Notes: generated by a model not told the origin, from the sequence alone. A stretch of DNA of 64,000 bases from Streptomyces novaecaesareae (GCF_000716875.1 NZ_JNWQ01000011.1:42970-106969), one strand, 5' to 3'; numbered from the stretch's first letter, positions 51,984 to 61,389 are shown. A program made the numbers and translations.

Positions 51984-52715
51984 CTACTTCCGGGCCGCGA
52001 TGGCCGCGAGCAGCTGCTCGACGGCCGCGGTCGGGCCGGCGAGCAGCGCACGACACGCCGCCTCCGCCCGCTCCGGGTCACCGCTCTCGATCGCGTCGAC
52101 CAGCGCCTCGTGGGTGGCGACGACCGCCTCGGGCATGTCGTGGTCGCCGAAGGCGGAGGTCATCGACTCGCGGACGGAGGCGCCGAAGTAGCGGTACACC
52201 TCGGTCAGCGCCGGGTTGTGCGCGGCCTCGACGACGGCGGTGTGGAACTCCAGGTCGTGCTCGACGGTGGCCTCGCGGCTCGCCCGCTCGGGGTGCGCCG
52301 CGAACACCTCGGCCTCACGGGCCAGCGCGGCCCGCATCCGCCGGACGTCCTCGGGGGTGTGCCGCAGCGCGGCCAGCCGGGCGCCCTCGGTCTCCAGCGC
52401 CGCGCGGACCTCCAGGACGTCCCGGATGCCCGAGCGCTGGACGCCGCGCAGCACGGCCGCCGGGTCGCTGGTGGAGCGGACGAACGTCCCCTCGCCCTGC
52501 CGGGAGACCAGCATCCCGGCGTGCACCAGCACCCGGATCGCCTCCCGCACGGTGTTCCGCCCGACCTGCAGCCGCTCGGCCAGCTCGTGCTCGGTGGGGA
52601 TCTGCGACCCCACCGGCCAGGCCCCGCCGGCCAGCTGCTCGCGCAGCTGGTCGATCGCGGTGTCCACCAGGGAGCGCCGCCCGGCCGCCTGCAGGCTGCT
52701 GCCGTCACCGCTCAT
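51984..52715 (-). CDS. GntR-family regulator with FCD domain
   Basis: 243 residues from ATG 52715, with GGAGG upstream. N-terminal winged helix QIPTEHELAERLQVGRNTVR (residues 39-58) and EAIRVLVHAGMLVSRQGEGT. The FCD domain follows (residues 85-240) with VLEVRAALETEGARLAALR, FHTAVVEAAHN and THEALVDAIESGD; His residues at these points bind metal in FadR-type FCD proteins. Two direct repeats upstream are likely operators. Probably represses itself and the downstream MFS gene. Confidence 0.93.
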   Translation of the reverse strand: MSGDGSSLQAAGRRSLVDTAIDQLREQLAGGAWPVGSQIPTEHELAERLQVGRNTVREAIRVLVHAGMLVSRQGEGTFVRSTSDPAAVLRGVQRSGIRDVLEVRAALETEGARLAALRHTPEDVRRMRAALAREAEVFAAHPERASREATVEHDLEFHTAVVEAAHNPALTEVYRYFGASVRESMTSAFGDHDMPEAVVATHEALVDAIESGDPERAEAACRALLAGPTAAVEQLLAAIAARK

Positions 52716-52747
52716 TCCGGGCCTCCCTCCGCACAACCATCAGTCGT

Positions 52748-52785
52748 CGGTCATCCTACAACTGCTTGCCCGGTCATCCTACAAC
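52748..52785. promoter_or_regulatory. Direct-repeat operator upstream of the GntR/FCD gene
   Basis: CGGTCATCCTACAAC occurs at 52748-52762 and again at 52771-52785, 23 bp apart centre to centre. On the gene's strand this reads GTTGTAGGATGACCG, containing the T-G-T half site common in FadR-type operators. Confidence 0.6.
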
Positions 52786-52913
52786 CCCCCATGCGAACAA
52801 TCCGTGAACGCCCGGCCACCGCCACCCGCCCGGGCCGGTACAGGTCCCGTCCCGGGCCTGCCCTGGTCCTGCCCCGGGCCTGCTCCGGGCCTGCTCCGGG
52901 CCGCGGGGCCCGG

Positions 52914-53771
52914 TCAGCGCGCCGGGTAGAGGCGCTCCAGGACGACGGCGACGCCGTCCTCGTCGTTGCTGGTGGTGACGGCGTCGGCGACGGCGAGGAG
53001 TTCCTCGTGGGCGTTGGCCATGGCCACGCCGTGGGCGGCCCAGCCGAACATCGGGACGTCGTTGGGCATGTCGCCGAAGGCGATGGTGTCGGCGGCACGC
53101 ACGCCCAGGCGGCGGGCGGCGACGGCCAGGCCGGTGGCCTTGGACAGGCCCAGCGGGAGCAGCTCGACCACGCCGGCGCCGGCCATCACGACGCCGACCA
53201 GGTCGCCGGCGGCGCGGCGGGCGGCCTCGGCGAGGGCGTCGTCGGTCAGGGCGTGGTGCTGGATGTAGAGCTTGCTGACCGGGGAGGCGAGCAGTCCGCC
53301 GCGGTCGACCCGGACGACCGGCAGGTCGGAGCCGATCAGCAGTTCGTAGCCGGGGCCGGCCAGCACCTGGCCGTCGAGGCCGTCCTGGTTGGCGGCGATG
53401 GCGAGCGGGCCGGTCTCGGCCTCGATCTTCTCGATGGCGAGCGCGGCGAGCCGGCGGTCCAGGGTGAGGGAGGTGAGCAGCTTGTGCGCGCCGGCGTCGT
53501 AGACCTGGGCGCCCTGGCCGCAGACGGCTATCCCGGTGTAGCCGATCTCGTCGAAGACCGGGCGGGCCCAGACGGCCGAGCGGCCGGTGACGATGATGTG
53601 CTGCGCGCCCGCGCCGGTGGCCGCGGCCAGGGCGGCGCGGGTGCGCTCGGAGACGGTCTCCTCGCTGGTCAGCAGGGTGCCGTCGAGGTCGGTGGCGACC
53701 AGCCGGTAGGGCAGGCCGCCACCGCTTCGGGTGTCGTCCGGGGAGACGGGGCTGGGGCTGGTGGTGCTCAT
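52914..53771 (-). CDS. HAD-family (Cof-type) phosphatase
   Basis: 285 residues. Motif I RLVATDLDGTLLTSEE, motif II IIVTGRSAVW, Lys in GLSKATGLAVAARRL, motif IV TIAFGDMPNDVPMFGWAAHG and the final NDEDGVAVVLERL. Close relative of the product of 32751-33596 (same motif IV wording and C-terminus). It starts 66 bp after the serS stop on the same strand. The HAD-serS-pheA order is conserved in Streptomyces as I recall. Confidence 0.93.
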   Translation of the reverse strand: MSTTSPSPVSPDDTRSGGGLPYRLVATDLDGTLLTSEETVSERTRAALAAATGAGAQHIIVTGRSAVWARPVFDEIGYTGIAVCGQGAQVYDAGAHKLLTSLTLDRRLAALAIEKIEAETGPLAIAANQDGLDGQVLAGPGYELLIGSDLPVVRVDRGGLLASPVSKLYIQHHALTDDALAEAARRAAGDLVGVVMAGAGVVELLPLGLSKATGLAVAARRLGVRAADTIAFGDMPNDVPMFGWAAHGVAMANAHEELLAVADAVTTSNDEDGVAVVLERLYPAR

Positions 53772-53837
53772 GGGCCGGTCGTCTCCCGGGAGTTGCGGGT
53801 GGTGCAGGCAGTGCGGGTGGTGCGGCTGGAACCGGGG

Positions 53838-55112
53838 TTACTTGACCGGTTCGAGGACGGCCCGTCCACCGAGGAACGGCCGCAGCGCCTCGGGCACGAC
53901 GACCGAGCCGTCGGCCTGCTGGTGGTTCTCCAGGATCGCCACGATGGTGCGCGGGATCGCGACCAGCGTGCCGTTCAGGGTGGCGAGCGGGCGGGTCTTG
54001 CCCTCCTCGCGCATCCGGATGGAGAGGCGGCGGGCCTGGTACTCGGTGGTGTTGGAGGTCGAGGTGACCTCGCGGTACTTGCCCTGGGTCGGGATCCAGG
54101 CCTCGATGTCGAACTTGCGCGCGGCCGAGGCGCCGAGGTCGCCGGAGGCGACGTCGATCACCCGGTACGGCAGCTCCAGCGCGTTGAGGAAGTCCTTCTC
54201 CCACTGGAGCAGGCGGCGGTGCTCGTTCTCGGCGTCCTCGGGAGTGGTGTAGACGAACATCTCCACCTTCTCGAACTGGTGGACGCGGATGATGCCGCGG
54301 GTGTCCTTGCCGTAGGTGCCGGCCTCGCGGCGGAAGCAGGACGAGTAGCCGGCGTAGCGCAGCGGCAGCTTCTCGGCCTCGATGATCTCGTCCATGTGGT
54401 ACGCCGCGAGCGGGACCTCGCTGGTGCCGACCAGGTACTTGTCGTCCTCGGCGAGGTGGTACACGTTCTCGGCGGCCTGGCCGAGGAACCCGGTGCCGTC
54501 CATGGCGGCCGGGCGGACCAGGGTCGGGGTGATCATCGGGGTGAAGCCGGCCGCGGTGGCCTGGGCGATCGCCATGTTGACCAGGGCGAGCTCCAGCAGC
54601 GCGCCGACACCGGTCAGGTAGTAGGACCGGGCACCGGCGACCTTGGCGCCGCGCTCGGTGTCGATCGCGCGCAGGATCTGGCCGAGCTCGACGTGGTCGC
54701 GCGGCTCGAAGCCCTCGGCGGCGAAGTCGCGCGGGGTGCCGATCTCCTCCAGGGTGACGAAGTCCTCCTCGCCGCCGACCGGGGCGGCCGGGTCGATGAG
54801 GTTCGCCAGCGAGCGGAGCAGGCGGTCGGCCTCCTCCTTGGCGGCGCTCTGCTCGGCGTCCGCGGCCTTGACCTCGGCGGCCAGGTCCTTGGTGCGCTGC
54901 AGCAGGGCGGCCTTCTCCTCGCCCTTGGCCTGGGCGACCTGCTTGCCGAGCACCCGCTGCTCGTTGCGCAGTTCGTCGAAGCGGCTGCCCGAGGACCGGC
55001 GCCGTTCGTCGGCGGAGAGGAGGGCGTCGACCAGGTCGACGTCCTCGCCACGGACGCGCTGCGAGGCGCGCACTCGGTCAGGGTCCTCACGGAGCAGGCG
55101 AAGGTCAATCAC
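53838..55112 (-). CDS. serS: Seryl-tRNA synthetase
   Basis: 424 residues from GTG 55112 ([20 protein letters not shown], the usual N-terminus; an upstream ATG would add 11 odd residues). N-terminal coiled-coil arm (residues 30-100, [20 protein letters not shown]) binds tRNA-Ser. Class II core: motif 2 [20 protein letters not shown] with the following [11 protein letters not shown], and motif 3 [20 protein letters not shown]. Charges tRNA-Ser (and tRNA-Sec). Housekeeping. The 5' flank is the DnaA-box-rich gap. Confidence 0.97.
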   Translation of the reverse strand: MIDLRLLREDPDRVRASQRVRGEDVDLVDALLSADERRRSSGSRFDELRNEQRVLGKQVAQAKGEEKAALLQRTKDLAAEVKAADAEQSAAKEEADRLLRSLANLIDPAAPVGGEEDFVTLEEIGTPRDFAAEGFEPRDHVELGQILRAIDTERGAKVAGARSYYLTGVGALLELALVNMAIAQATAAGFTPMITPTLVRPAAMDGTGFLGQAAENVYHLAEDDKYLVGTSEVPLAAYHMDEIIEAEKLPLRYAGYSSCFRREAGTYGKDTRGIIRVHQFEKVEMFVYTTPEDAENEHRRLLQWEKDFLNALELPYRVIDVASGDLGASAARKFDIEAWIPTQGKYREVTSTSNTTEYQARRLSIRMREEGKTRPLATLNGTLVAIPRTIVAILENHQQADGSVVVPEALRPFLGGRAVLEPVK

Positions 55113-55162
55113 AGGCCCAAGCGTACCGGGCGGGAGTTCCTCCACCGGTACCGGTTTTTCCC

Positions 55163-55543
55163 TGGGGATAACTCCCCCGATCCTGTGGATAACTCCTGTG
55201 GGGAACCCCGCTGGGGCGGGTTATCCACAGGCCCGGGGCCGGGGCTGTGGATCGAAGGGGAGGATCGCCCTCCGGGTGACCGAACCAGGGAATTGAGGTT
55301 TCAAACCTCAATCGACCTACTCGAGTGAGGGAATTGAAGCACTCGCACGGGTGATTTGCTGGCAAGCGGGTGACTCTGGTCCGATTAGTCATCTCTGCGA
55401 CGCAAACCGATGATCCGACCAGTTCTGGGCAATGGCTATACCGGTTTGTCGACTCGTCCCCAGGTCTGTGGATAACTTCCGGCTGTGGACAGTCGGGAGG
55501 CCTGTGGACAGCGGACTCCGGCGCCGGGCGCCCCTGTGGATGA
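55163..55543. other. Cluster of DnaA-box-like nonamers between serS and pheA
   Basis: Seven nonamers close to TTATCCACA/TTGTCCACA: TGTGGATAA at 55184-55192 and 55467-55475, TTATCCACA at 55221-55229, TGTGGATCG at 55246-55254, TGTGGACAG at 55484-55492 and 55503-55511, TGTGGATGA at 55535-55543; plus weaker TGGGGATAA at 55163. They sit in two groups about 210 bp apart within the 573-base gap between serS (start 55112) and pheA (stop 55686). The gap holds no gene. Confidence 0.82.
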
Positions 55544-55685
55544 GCGGGACGGTCACTCTCCCCGCCTGAGCGGCCCGGTCCAAAACGGTCGGAAAAGGTC
55601 AGAAAGACAACAGGTGTCGTCAGGCTGTCCCGCAGGGGCGCCGCGTGCGTGCGTATCAGTCGGATGCGTCTCGGCCGCGGAAGTC

Positions 55686-56621
55686 TCAGATGTCCCCGCG
55701 CCCGTCGAGCGCGCGCGAGAGCCAGTCCGCCGCCGAGGAGAAATCCTCGTCCGAGGTCCCCGGCCGCCGGTGGACGGACACCTGCCGGTCGGCGCGCGGA
55801 TAGGAGCCGAGGAACCGCACCTGCGGGCAGATCCGCTTCAGGCCCATCATCGCCTCGCCCACCCGGCGTTCGGTCAGGTGGCCCTCGCAGTCGATCAGGA
55901 AGCAGTAGCTCCCCAGGCCCTCGCCGGTCGGGCGGGACTCGATCCGCATCAGGTTGATCCCGCGGACCGCGAACTCCTGCAGCAGCTCCAACAGCGCACC
56001 CGGGTGGTCGTCCGGCAGCCAGACCACCATCGAGGTCTTGTCCGCACCGGTCGGCGAGGAGACCCGGCCCGGACGGCCCACCAGGACGAACCGGGTGGCC
56101 GCGCTCTTCGCGTCCGCGATGTCCTTGACCAGTGGGGCCAGCCCGTAGATCGGCGCCGCGAACTCGCCCGCGAACGCCCCGTCGTAGCGGCCCTCGGCGA
56201 CCAGCCGGGCACCGTCGGCGTTGGAGGCGGCCGACTCCCAGGTGGCCTCCGGCAGGTTGGCCGCCAGCCAGCGGCGCACCTGCGGCTGGGCCACCGGGTG
56301 GCTGGTCACCGTCTTGATCCCGGACAGCTCGGTGCCCGGCCGCACCAGCAGCGCGAAGGCGATCGGCAGCAGCACCTCGCGGTAGATCATCAGCGGCGTG
56401 CCGGCGGCCAGTTCGTCGTTGGTCGCGGTGACCGCGCCCTCCACCGAGTTCTCGATCGGCACGAACGCCCCGGCCGCCTCCCCGCCGCGCACCGCGTCCA
56501 GCGCCAGCGCCACCGAGGACAGCGGCACCAGCTCCCGGGTCGCCGCCTCGGGCAGGGTGTGCAGTGCCGCCTCGGTGAAGGTGCCGGCCGGGCCGAGGTA
56601 GGTGTAGCGGGTGGCCGACAT
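55686..56621 (-). CDS. pheA: Prephenate dehydratase
   Basis: 311 residues from ATG 56621 (GGAGG upstream). PDT domain: YTYLGPAGTFTEAALHTLPE, GAFVPIENSVEGAVTATND and catalytic/switch ATRFVLVGRP (TRF motif). A C-terminal ACT domain (residues 200-285) with HPGALLELLQEFAVRGINLM and RIESRPTGEGLGSYCFLIDC binds phenylalanine for feedback control. Converts prephenate to phenylpyruvate. Monofunctional, no chorismate mutase domain. The HisC-type aminotransferase at the left of the window could act on its product, but they are not linked. Confidence 0.96.
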   Translation of the reverse strand: MSATRYTYLGPAGTFTEAALHTLPEAATRELVPLSSVALALDAVRGGEAAGAFVPIENSVEGAVTATNDELAAGTPLMIYREVLLPIAFALLVRPGTELSGIKTVTSHPVAQPQVRRWLAANLPEATWESAASNADGARLVAEGRYDGAFAGEFAAPIYGLAPLVKDIADAKSAATRFVLVGRPGRVSSPTGADKTSMVVWLPDDHPGALLELLQEFAVRGINLMRIESRPTGEGLGSYCFLIDCEGHLTERRVGEAMMGLKRICPQVRFLGSYPRADRQVSVHRRPGTSDEDFSSAADWLSRALDGRGDI

Positions 56622-56719
56622 GACGCCTCCGGGAGTACTCGGTGCCGCACGGACAGGGTGCCGCGCGAACGGGGTGCTGCGCGAACAGGGTGGTGCCGAA
56701 GCTGTCACCCTAACGATTC

Positions 56720-56760
56720 CGCGGTCCCGGCAGGAAAGCGTTCCAGTGGCCGGGACCGCG
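56720..56760. terminator. Terminator of the Dyp peroxidase operon
   Basis: CGCGGTCCCGGC (56720-56731) pairs perfectly with GCCGGGACCGCG (56749-56760), 17-base loop, between the Dyp stop (56817) and the pheA start. Confidence 0.8.
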
Positions 56761-56816
56761 TGTGCTAAGAGCCCGCTTCGGGCACCGGGGCGCCGGGGCG
56801 TCAGGGCGCCGGGGCG

Positions 56817-58127
56817 CTACCCCTCCAGCAGCTGCTGGCCGAGGTAGCCGCCGGCCGGCGCGGCCGGGGGCAGCGCGTACACCCCGCTCGCCTCGTGCCG
56901 CAGGAAGCGGGAGAGGCCGTCGCCCCGGGAGAGCTTGCGCTGCACCGGGGTGAAGCCCCTGCGCGGGTCGGCCTGGAAGGCGAGGAAGAGCAGCCCGGCG
57001 TCCGGCGAGCCGTCCGGCAGCAGTCCGTCGTGGTACGAGAAGCCGCGCCGCAGCATCGCCGCCCCGCCGTTGGCCGCCGGGGCGGCGACCCGGATGTGCG
57101 CGTCGGCGGGGACCGCCAGCGCGCCGTCCGGGCCCTGCGCGGAGAGGTCGACCGGGGCGTGCTCGCCGGCCCCGGCGGGCGCGCCGAGCGGGGCGCCGTC
57201 CGACTTGCGCCGCCCGATCACCCGCTCCTGCCGGTCCACCGGGAGCGCCTCCCAGTGGTCCAGCAGCATCCGGATCCGCCGGAACACCAGGTAGGAGCCG
57301 CCGGCCAGCCAGCCCGGCTGGTCGCCGCCGGCGGCGCAGAACACCTTGGCGGCGAAGCCGTCCTCGCCGGGCTTGGGGTTGTTGGTGCCGTCGACCTGGC
57401 CCATCAGGTTGCGGCCGGTCACCGGCTGCGCGGCGGCACCGGGGGTGCGGGCGAAGCCGGCCGACTGCCAGCGCAGCGCCGCCGTACCGGCCGCCAGCCG
57501 CTGCAGCACCCGCAGGGCGTGCACGGCCACCAGCGCGTCGTCGGCGCCGATCTGGACGAACAGGTCGCCGTCGCCGCGGGCGGGGTCGAGCGCGTCGCCG
57601 GGGAAGGCGGGCAGCGGTTCGAGCCCGGGCGGGCGGCGGTCGGCCGGTGCGGCCTTGTCGAAGAGCGCGGCGCCGAAGCCGACGGTGAGGGTGAGCGAGC
57701 AGGGCCCGGCGTCCAGGGCGATCTGGTTGTCGAACTCCTCGGCCGGCTCCCCGGCGGTCAACCGCTCGGCCGCCTTCGTCCAGCGCTGCAGCAGGCCGCG
57801 CAGGCCGTCCCGGCCGACGCCCTCGGCCAGGTCGAAGGCGGCCAGCTGGACCCTGGCCTGCTGCGGTTCGAGGATCCCGGCCTGGTGCTCGCCGCGGAAC
57901 GGCACCCGGGCCGCACCGAGCGCGCCACCGGCGGCGGCCGTACCGGCGGAGCGGTCGGAGCTATCGAGCGCGACCGCCCCGGCGACACCCGCACCGGCGC
58001 CGACCAGCAGCCCGGCGCCGGCGGTGCCGAGCAGCGCCCGCCGGGTGAAGCCCGTACGGTCCGCCGCGGCCTGTGCCGCCGAGGCCTGCTCCGTGGTCGT
58101 CACGTCGTCCCTCGTCACGTCGTCCAC
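56817..58127 (-). CDS. Dye-decolorising (Dyp-type) peroxidase with Tat signal
   Basis: 436 residues from GTG 58127. Twin-arginine signal TGFTRRALLGTAGAGLLVGA (residues 25-44). GxxDG motif NLMGQVDGTNNPKPGEDG with the distal Asp, proximal heme His in VPADAHIRVAAP, and the late RRGFSYHDGL and LLFLAFQADPRRGF of the EfeB/class A-B group. Heme peroxidase acting outside the membrane; in S. lividans a Tat-exported Dyp protein works with copper/radical-copper oxidase and a Sco protein (established). Five bp after the CopCD gene, same operon. Confidence 0.95.
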   Translation of the reverse strand: MDDVTRDDVTTTEQASAAQAAADRTGFTRRALLGTAGAGLLVGAGAGVAGAVALDSSDRSAGTAAAGGALGAARVPFRGEHQAGILEPQQARVQLAAFDLAEGVGRDGLRGLLQRWTKAAERLTAGEPAEEFDNQIALDAGPCSLTLTVGFGAALFDKAAPADRRPPGLEPLPAFPGDALDPARGDGDLFVQIGADDALVAVHALRVLQRLAAGTAALRWQSAGFARTPGAAAQPVTGRNLMGQVDGTNNPKPGEDGFAAKVFCAAGGDQPGWLAGGSYLVFRRIRMLLDHWEALPVDRQERVIGRRKSDGAPLGAPAGAGEHAPVDLSAQGPDGALAVPADAHIRVAAPAANGGAAMLRRGFSYHDGLLPDGSPDAGLLFLAFQADPRRGFTPVQRKLSRGDGLSRFLRHEASGVYALPPAAPAGGYLGQQLLEG

Positions 58128-58132
58128 CGCCG

Positions 58133-60151
58133 TCAGCCGATCTTGAACTGCTGGGTCGGCGTGGTCTGGTCGATGTCCGAGGAGCGGACCTGCACCGACA
58201 CCACCCAGTTGCCCGCCAGCGGCAGCTGCGCGGTGCCGCTCCAGCGGCCGGTGCCCTCCGGGGTGAGCGCGACCGGCAGCGGGCCGAGGTCGCGGTCCGG
58301 CAGGGTGAAGGCGAGCTGCACCTCGGGGACGTCCACCGGCTGCCCGTCCGCGCCGTCCAGCGCGAGCTTCACCTCGTTCGGCCCGGTCCGGGCCGGGTTG
58401 AGGGTGACGGTCGCGGTGCCCTTGGCGTTCGGCGTCCGGCCCTTGGTGTCGTACGGGAGCTTGAGCTCGACGGTACGGCCCGGCTCGGTCTGCGGGGCCG
58501 CCGCGGCCGCGCCGGGGGCCGCGGCCGCCGTGCCGGCCGTGACCTCGCTCGCCACCCGCCCGGGCGGGGAGTTGGTGAGCATCGTGGTGACCACCAGCAC
58601 CGCCACCGCGACCAGCGCCTCCACCAGCACCGAGCGGCGCAGCCCGGCCCGGGTCGGGGTCAGCCCGCGCTCGCGCCCGGCACTCTCCCGGGCGGCGTTC
58701 TGCCGGGCCAGCTGCGCCTGCCGGACCGGGTCCTCGCTGTGCGCGGCGACGGCGACCGGCTCCGGCACCTCGGCCCGCTCGACCTCCGCCGCCTCGGCCG
58801 GGGCCGAGCGCAGCCGGGCCAGCCAGGACCGGGAGATCCAGGCGACGCCGAGCATCACGACCACGCAGCCGCTCTTCACCAGCAGCAGCCGCCCGTACTC
58901 GGTGCCGGTCAGCGCGCCCCAGCTGCCCAGGCCCCGCCAGGACTGGTAGATCCCGGTGCCGGCCAGCACGGCCACCGAGCCGAAGGCGATCCTGGAGAAG
59001 CGGTCCACCACCTCGGCGCCGACGCCCTCGCGCAGTGCGACCAGCAGCGCGGCCAGGCCGCCCAGCCAGAGCGCCATCGCGATCAGGTGCAGGATGCCGA
59101 ACGGCAGCGCCAGCCAGACCTGGATGCCGACCGAGGCGTGGTCGGCGCCGACCCAGGTCGCCGCGAGGGCGACGGTCAGCACCAGCCCGGCCACGCCGAG
59201 GCCCAGCCTGGTCTCCCGCTGCGGCCGCTCGGCGGCCCGCTGCTCCAGCTCGCGCAGCTCGGCGGCTTCGGTGTCCTCGGCGTCCTCGCCCTCGACGCCG
59301 TGGCCGTCGTCCTCGACGGGCTTCGCCGGCAGCGGCCGCGGCGGCTGCCCCAGCTGGCCGACCAGCAGCGACAGGAACACCCCGCTCGCCGCGAGCAGCA
59401 GCAGCCGGGCGGCCAGCGCGGTGCCGATCCGCTCGTCCAGCGTGGCGCGCACCAGGGTCAGGTCGAAGGCCTGACCGACCCCCGAGCCGCGCTCGTACGG
59501 GCCGCGCAGCAGCAGCACCGCGACGGTGGAGACCAGCAGCGCCGTCCAGCCGGTCATCAGCAGCCGCTGCACCGGGCGCCGGGCGGTCCCAGCCGGCCAG
59601 CAGATCAGCACGAAGGCGGCGACGCCGGCCAGCAGCGCGAACGCCGCGTAGGCGACGGTGCGCCCGGTGCCGTACAGGGCGGCGACCAGGCCGTCGGCCT
59701 TGGCGCCCTGCAGCGCGGTGGCCGACACCGAGGTGTCCGAGGGCGCGCCGATGGAGAAGGTGAACGCGCCGCCGACCGGGTGCGAGTCCTCCGAGACGGC
59801 CCGCCAGGCCACCGTGTAGGTGCCGTTGGCGAGCCCGCTCTTCAGGCCGACCCGGGCGGTGTTGCCCCGGCCGTCGGCGTGCGCCGGGTTGCCGGTGTCC
59901 ACGGCCCGGCCGGCCGGGTCGAGCACCCGGACGGAGTCGGAGGAGAGCGAGACGGCCTCGCTGAAGGTCAGCGTGACCGCCTGCGGGGCGGTGGCGACCA
60001 CCGCGTTCTGCCGGGGGTCGGTGGAGTCCAGGGTGGCGTGCGCGGAGGCCGGTCCGGCGCCCGCGAGCATCAGCGCGAGCAGCGCGCCGAGCATTCCGAG
60101 CACCCCGGCGATCCGGCGGTGGGAGGCCTTCTCCAGGCCGGCCGTCTGCAT
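58133..60151 (-). CDS. CopC-CopD fusion copper resistance/import protein
   Basis: 672 residues. Signal peptide, then a CopC domain (residues 40-135) starting HATLDSTDPRQNAVVATAPQ; this His and the later DSHPVGG are copper-site candidates. CopD follows with eight membrane helices up to about residue 480 (LASSGVFLSLLVGQ region, HLIAMALWLGGLAALLVALR). A C-terminal YtkA-like outer domain (residues 540-670, TVELKLPYDTKGRTPNAKGT) ends the chain. YcnJ-like architecture. The upstream PCuAC gene stops 13 bp away. Confidence 0.93.
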   Translation of the reverse strand: MQTAGLEKASHRRIAGVLGMLGALLALMLAGAGPASAHATLDSTDPRQNAVVATAPQAVTLTFSEAVSLSSDSVRVLDPAGRAVDTGNPAHADGRGNTARVGLKSGLANGTYTVAWRAVSEDSHPVGGAFTFSIGAPSDTSVSATALQGAKADGLVAALYGTGRTVAYAAFALLAGVAAFVLICWPAGTARRPVQRLLMTGWTALLVSTVAVLLLRGPYERGSGVGQAFDLTLVRATLDERIGTALAARLLLLAASGVFLSLLVGQLGQPPRPLPAKPVEDDGHGVEGEDAEDTEAAELRELEQRAAERPQRETRLGLGVAGLVLTVALAATWVGADHASVGIQVWLALPFGILHLIAMALWLGGLAALLVALREGVGAEVVDRFSRIAFGSVAVLAGTGIYQSWRGLGSWGALTGTEYGRLLLVKSGCVVVMLGVAWISRSWLARLRSAPAEAAEVERAEVPEPVAVAAHSEDPVRQAQLARQNAARESAGRERGLTPTRAGLRRSVLVEALVAVAVLVVTTMLTNSPPGRVASEVTAGTAAAAPGAAAAAPQTEPGRTVELKLPYDTKGRTPNAKGTATVTLNPARTGPNEVKLALDGADGQPVDVPEVQLAFTLPDRDLGPLPVALTPEGTGRWSGTAQLPLAGNWVVSVQVRSSDIDQTTPTQQFKIG

Positions 60152-60164
60152 GCTGGCGGTCCCC

Positions 60165-60695
60165 TTAACTCTGGCCGGGGCGGTAGGTGAGCTCCTTGAC
60201 CGGCACCTTGACCGAGATGGTGCCGGACTTGGCGAAGGTGAGGTCGAGCTCCAGCTCGTCGCCCACCGCGGGGGCCTTCTCCCAGCCCATGATCATCAGG
60301 TGGGTGCCGCCGCGCGCGAACTGCAGCGCTCCGTGCGCGGGCACGTCCAGGCTGGCGACCTGCTCCATGGTCGACGCGGTCGAGCGGTGCATGGTGACCG
60401 ACTCGGCGCCCGGGCTGGTCACCTTGACCAGCTCGTCCTGCCCGCCGTCGTTGCGGACGGTCAGGTAGCCGGCCGCCATCCCGCCCGCCGGGGGCAGCGG
60501 GATGTAGGAGTCGGCGACGCTGAGCCTGGCCGGCCCGGCGGCGGCGCCGCCCTGGCCGCCCGTCCCGCAGGCGGCCAGTATCGCGCCGCCGCCCAGCGCC
60601 GTCGCGACCACGGCGCCCAGCAGCGCGCTGCGGCGGAAGCGCTTTCCGGTGGCCACCGCCGTCCCTTCGCCGGCGAGCCCGCTCTGCCCGCTCAT
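60165..60695 (-). CDS. PCuAC copper chaperone, lipoprotein
   Basis: 176 residues from ATG 60695. Signal with lipobox LAAC near residue 43. PCuAC core: AAGYLTVRNDGGQDELVKVT, TMHRSTASTMEQVASLDVPA and RGGTHLMIMGWEK, giving the H-M-x10-M...H-x-M copper(I) motif. Delivers Cu(I) to cytochrome c oxidase CuA together with Sco proteins, one of which is encoded just upstream (ATGA overlap). Likely needed for oxidase assembly and for copper enzymes of development. Confidence 0.93.
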   Translation of the reverse strand: MSGQSGLAGEGTAVATGKRFRRSALLGAVVATALGGGAILAACGTGGQGGAAAGPARLSVADSYIPLPPAGGMAAGYLTVRNDGGQDELVKVTSPGAESVTMHRSTASTMEQVASLDVPAHGALQFARGGTHLMIMGWEKAPAVGDELELDLTFAKSGTISVKVPVKELTYRPGQS

Positions 60696-61360
60696 GCCGC
60701 GACACCCTTGGCGAGCAGCGCCAGGTCGTGCTCGTAGGTCTTCTCCTCGGTGCCGCTCATGTAGAGCACGTGCGCCTTGTCGTCCGAGGGGAGGAAGGCC
60801 AGCACCTGCGCGCCGTGGGTGGAGGTGACCGTCCCGTCCGCGTTGACCACCGGGTCCTCGATCATGATGCCGAGCGACTTGGCCGCGGTCTTCACCTTGG
60901 CCAGGTCGCCGGTGAGGCCTATGAAGTCGCTGCCCATCGAGTCCAGCCAGGTGCGCAGCACCTTCGGGGTGTCGCGCTGCGGGTCGGTGGAGACGAAGAC
61001 GACGTTGATCTTCTGCCGCTCCTCCGCGGGCAGCGCCTTCATCGCGACGCCGATGTCGCCCATGGTGGTCGGGCAGACGTCCGGGCAGCTGGTGTAGCCG
61101 AAGAACAGCAGGGTGGCCTTGCCGTTGGTCTGCTGCCGCAGGTCGAAGGGCTGGCCGGAGGTGTCGGTCAGCTGGAGGTCCGGCTTCTCGAAGTTCTTGG
61201 CCAGCTTGGTGCCCTGGTACGGGGTGTCCTCCTTCTGCTGGGTGACCTTCGCGGCGGTGGAGCCGCCGCCGGAGGAGCCGCAGGCGGACAGCGTCAGGGC
61301 GGCGGCCAGCGCGAGGGCGGCGGCGCCGGCCAGACGGGTGGTGCGGGTGGTGCGGGGCAT
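60692..61360 (-). CDS. Sco1/SenC copper-binding lipoprotein
   Basis: 222 residues. Lipobox LSAC near residue 27. Thioredoxin-like fold with LLFFGYTSCPDVCPTTMGDI carrying the CxxxC copper site and the His in GTVTSTHGAQVLAF. The same STDPQRDTPKVL stretch is typical of Sco. In S. lividans, Sco passes copper to cytochrome oxidase and affects morphogenesis (established). First gene of the sco-PCuAC-copCD-Dyp run; a strong hairpin 30 bp upstream separates it from ycnI. Confidence 0.95.
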   Translation of the reverse strand: MPRTTRTTRLAGAAALALAAALTLSACGSSGGGSTAAKVTQQKEDTPYQGTKLAKNFEKPDLQLTDTSGQPFDLRQQTNGKATLLFFGYTSCPDVCPTTMGDIGVAMKALPAEERQKINVVFVSTDPQRDTPKVLRTWLDSMGSDFIGLTGDLAKVKTAAKSLGIMIEDPVVNADGTVTSTHGAQVLAFLPSDDKAHVLYMSGTEEKTYEHDLALLAKGVAA

Positions 61361-61389
61361 GGGGCTTCCGATCGTGCGCGGTGGGACGG

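Noticed and set aside
52855..52912. CCTGCTCCGGG-type short repeats before the HAD gene
   Set aside because: Low-complexity GC-rich intergenic sequence of two to three imperfect units; no clear function.
55113..55685. Chromosomal origin (oriC)
   Set aside because: DnaA-box-like sites are present, but dnaA, dnaN and the much larger box array of streptomycete oriC are absent; a titration cluster fits better.
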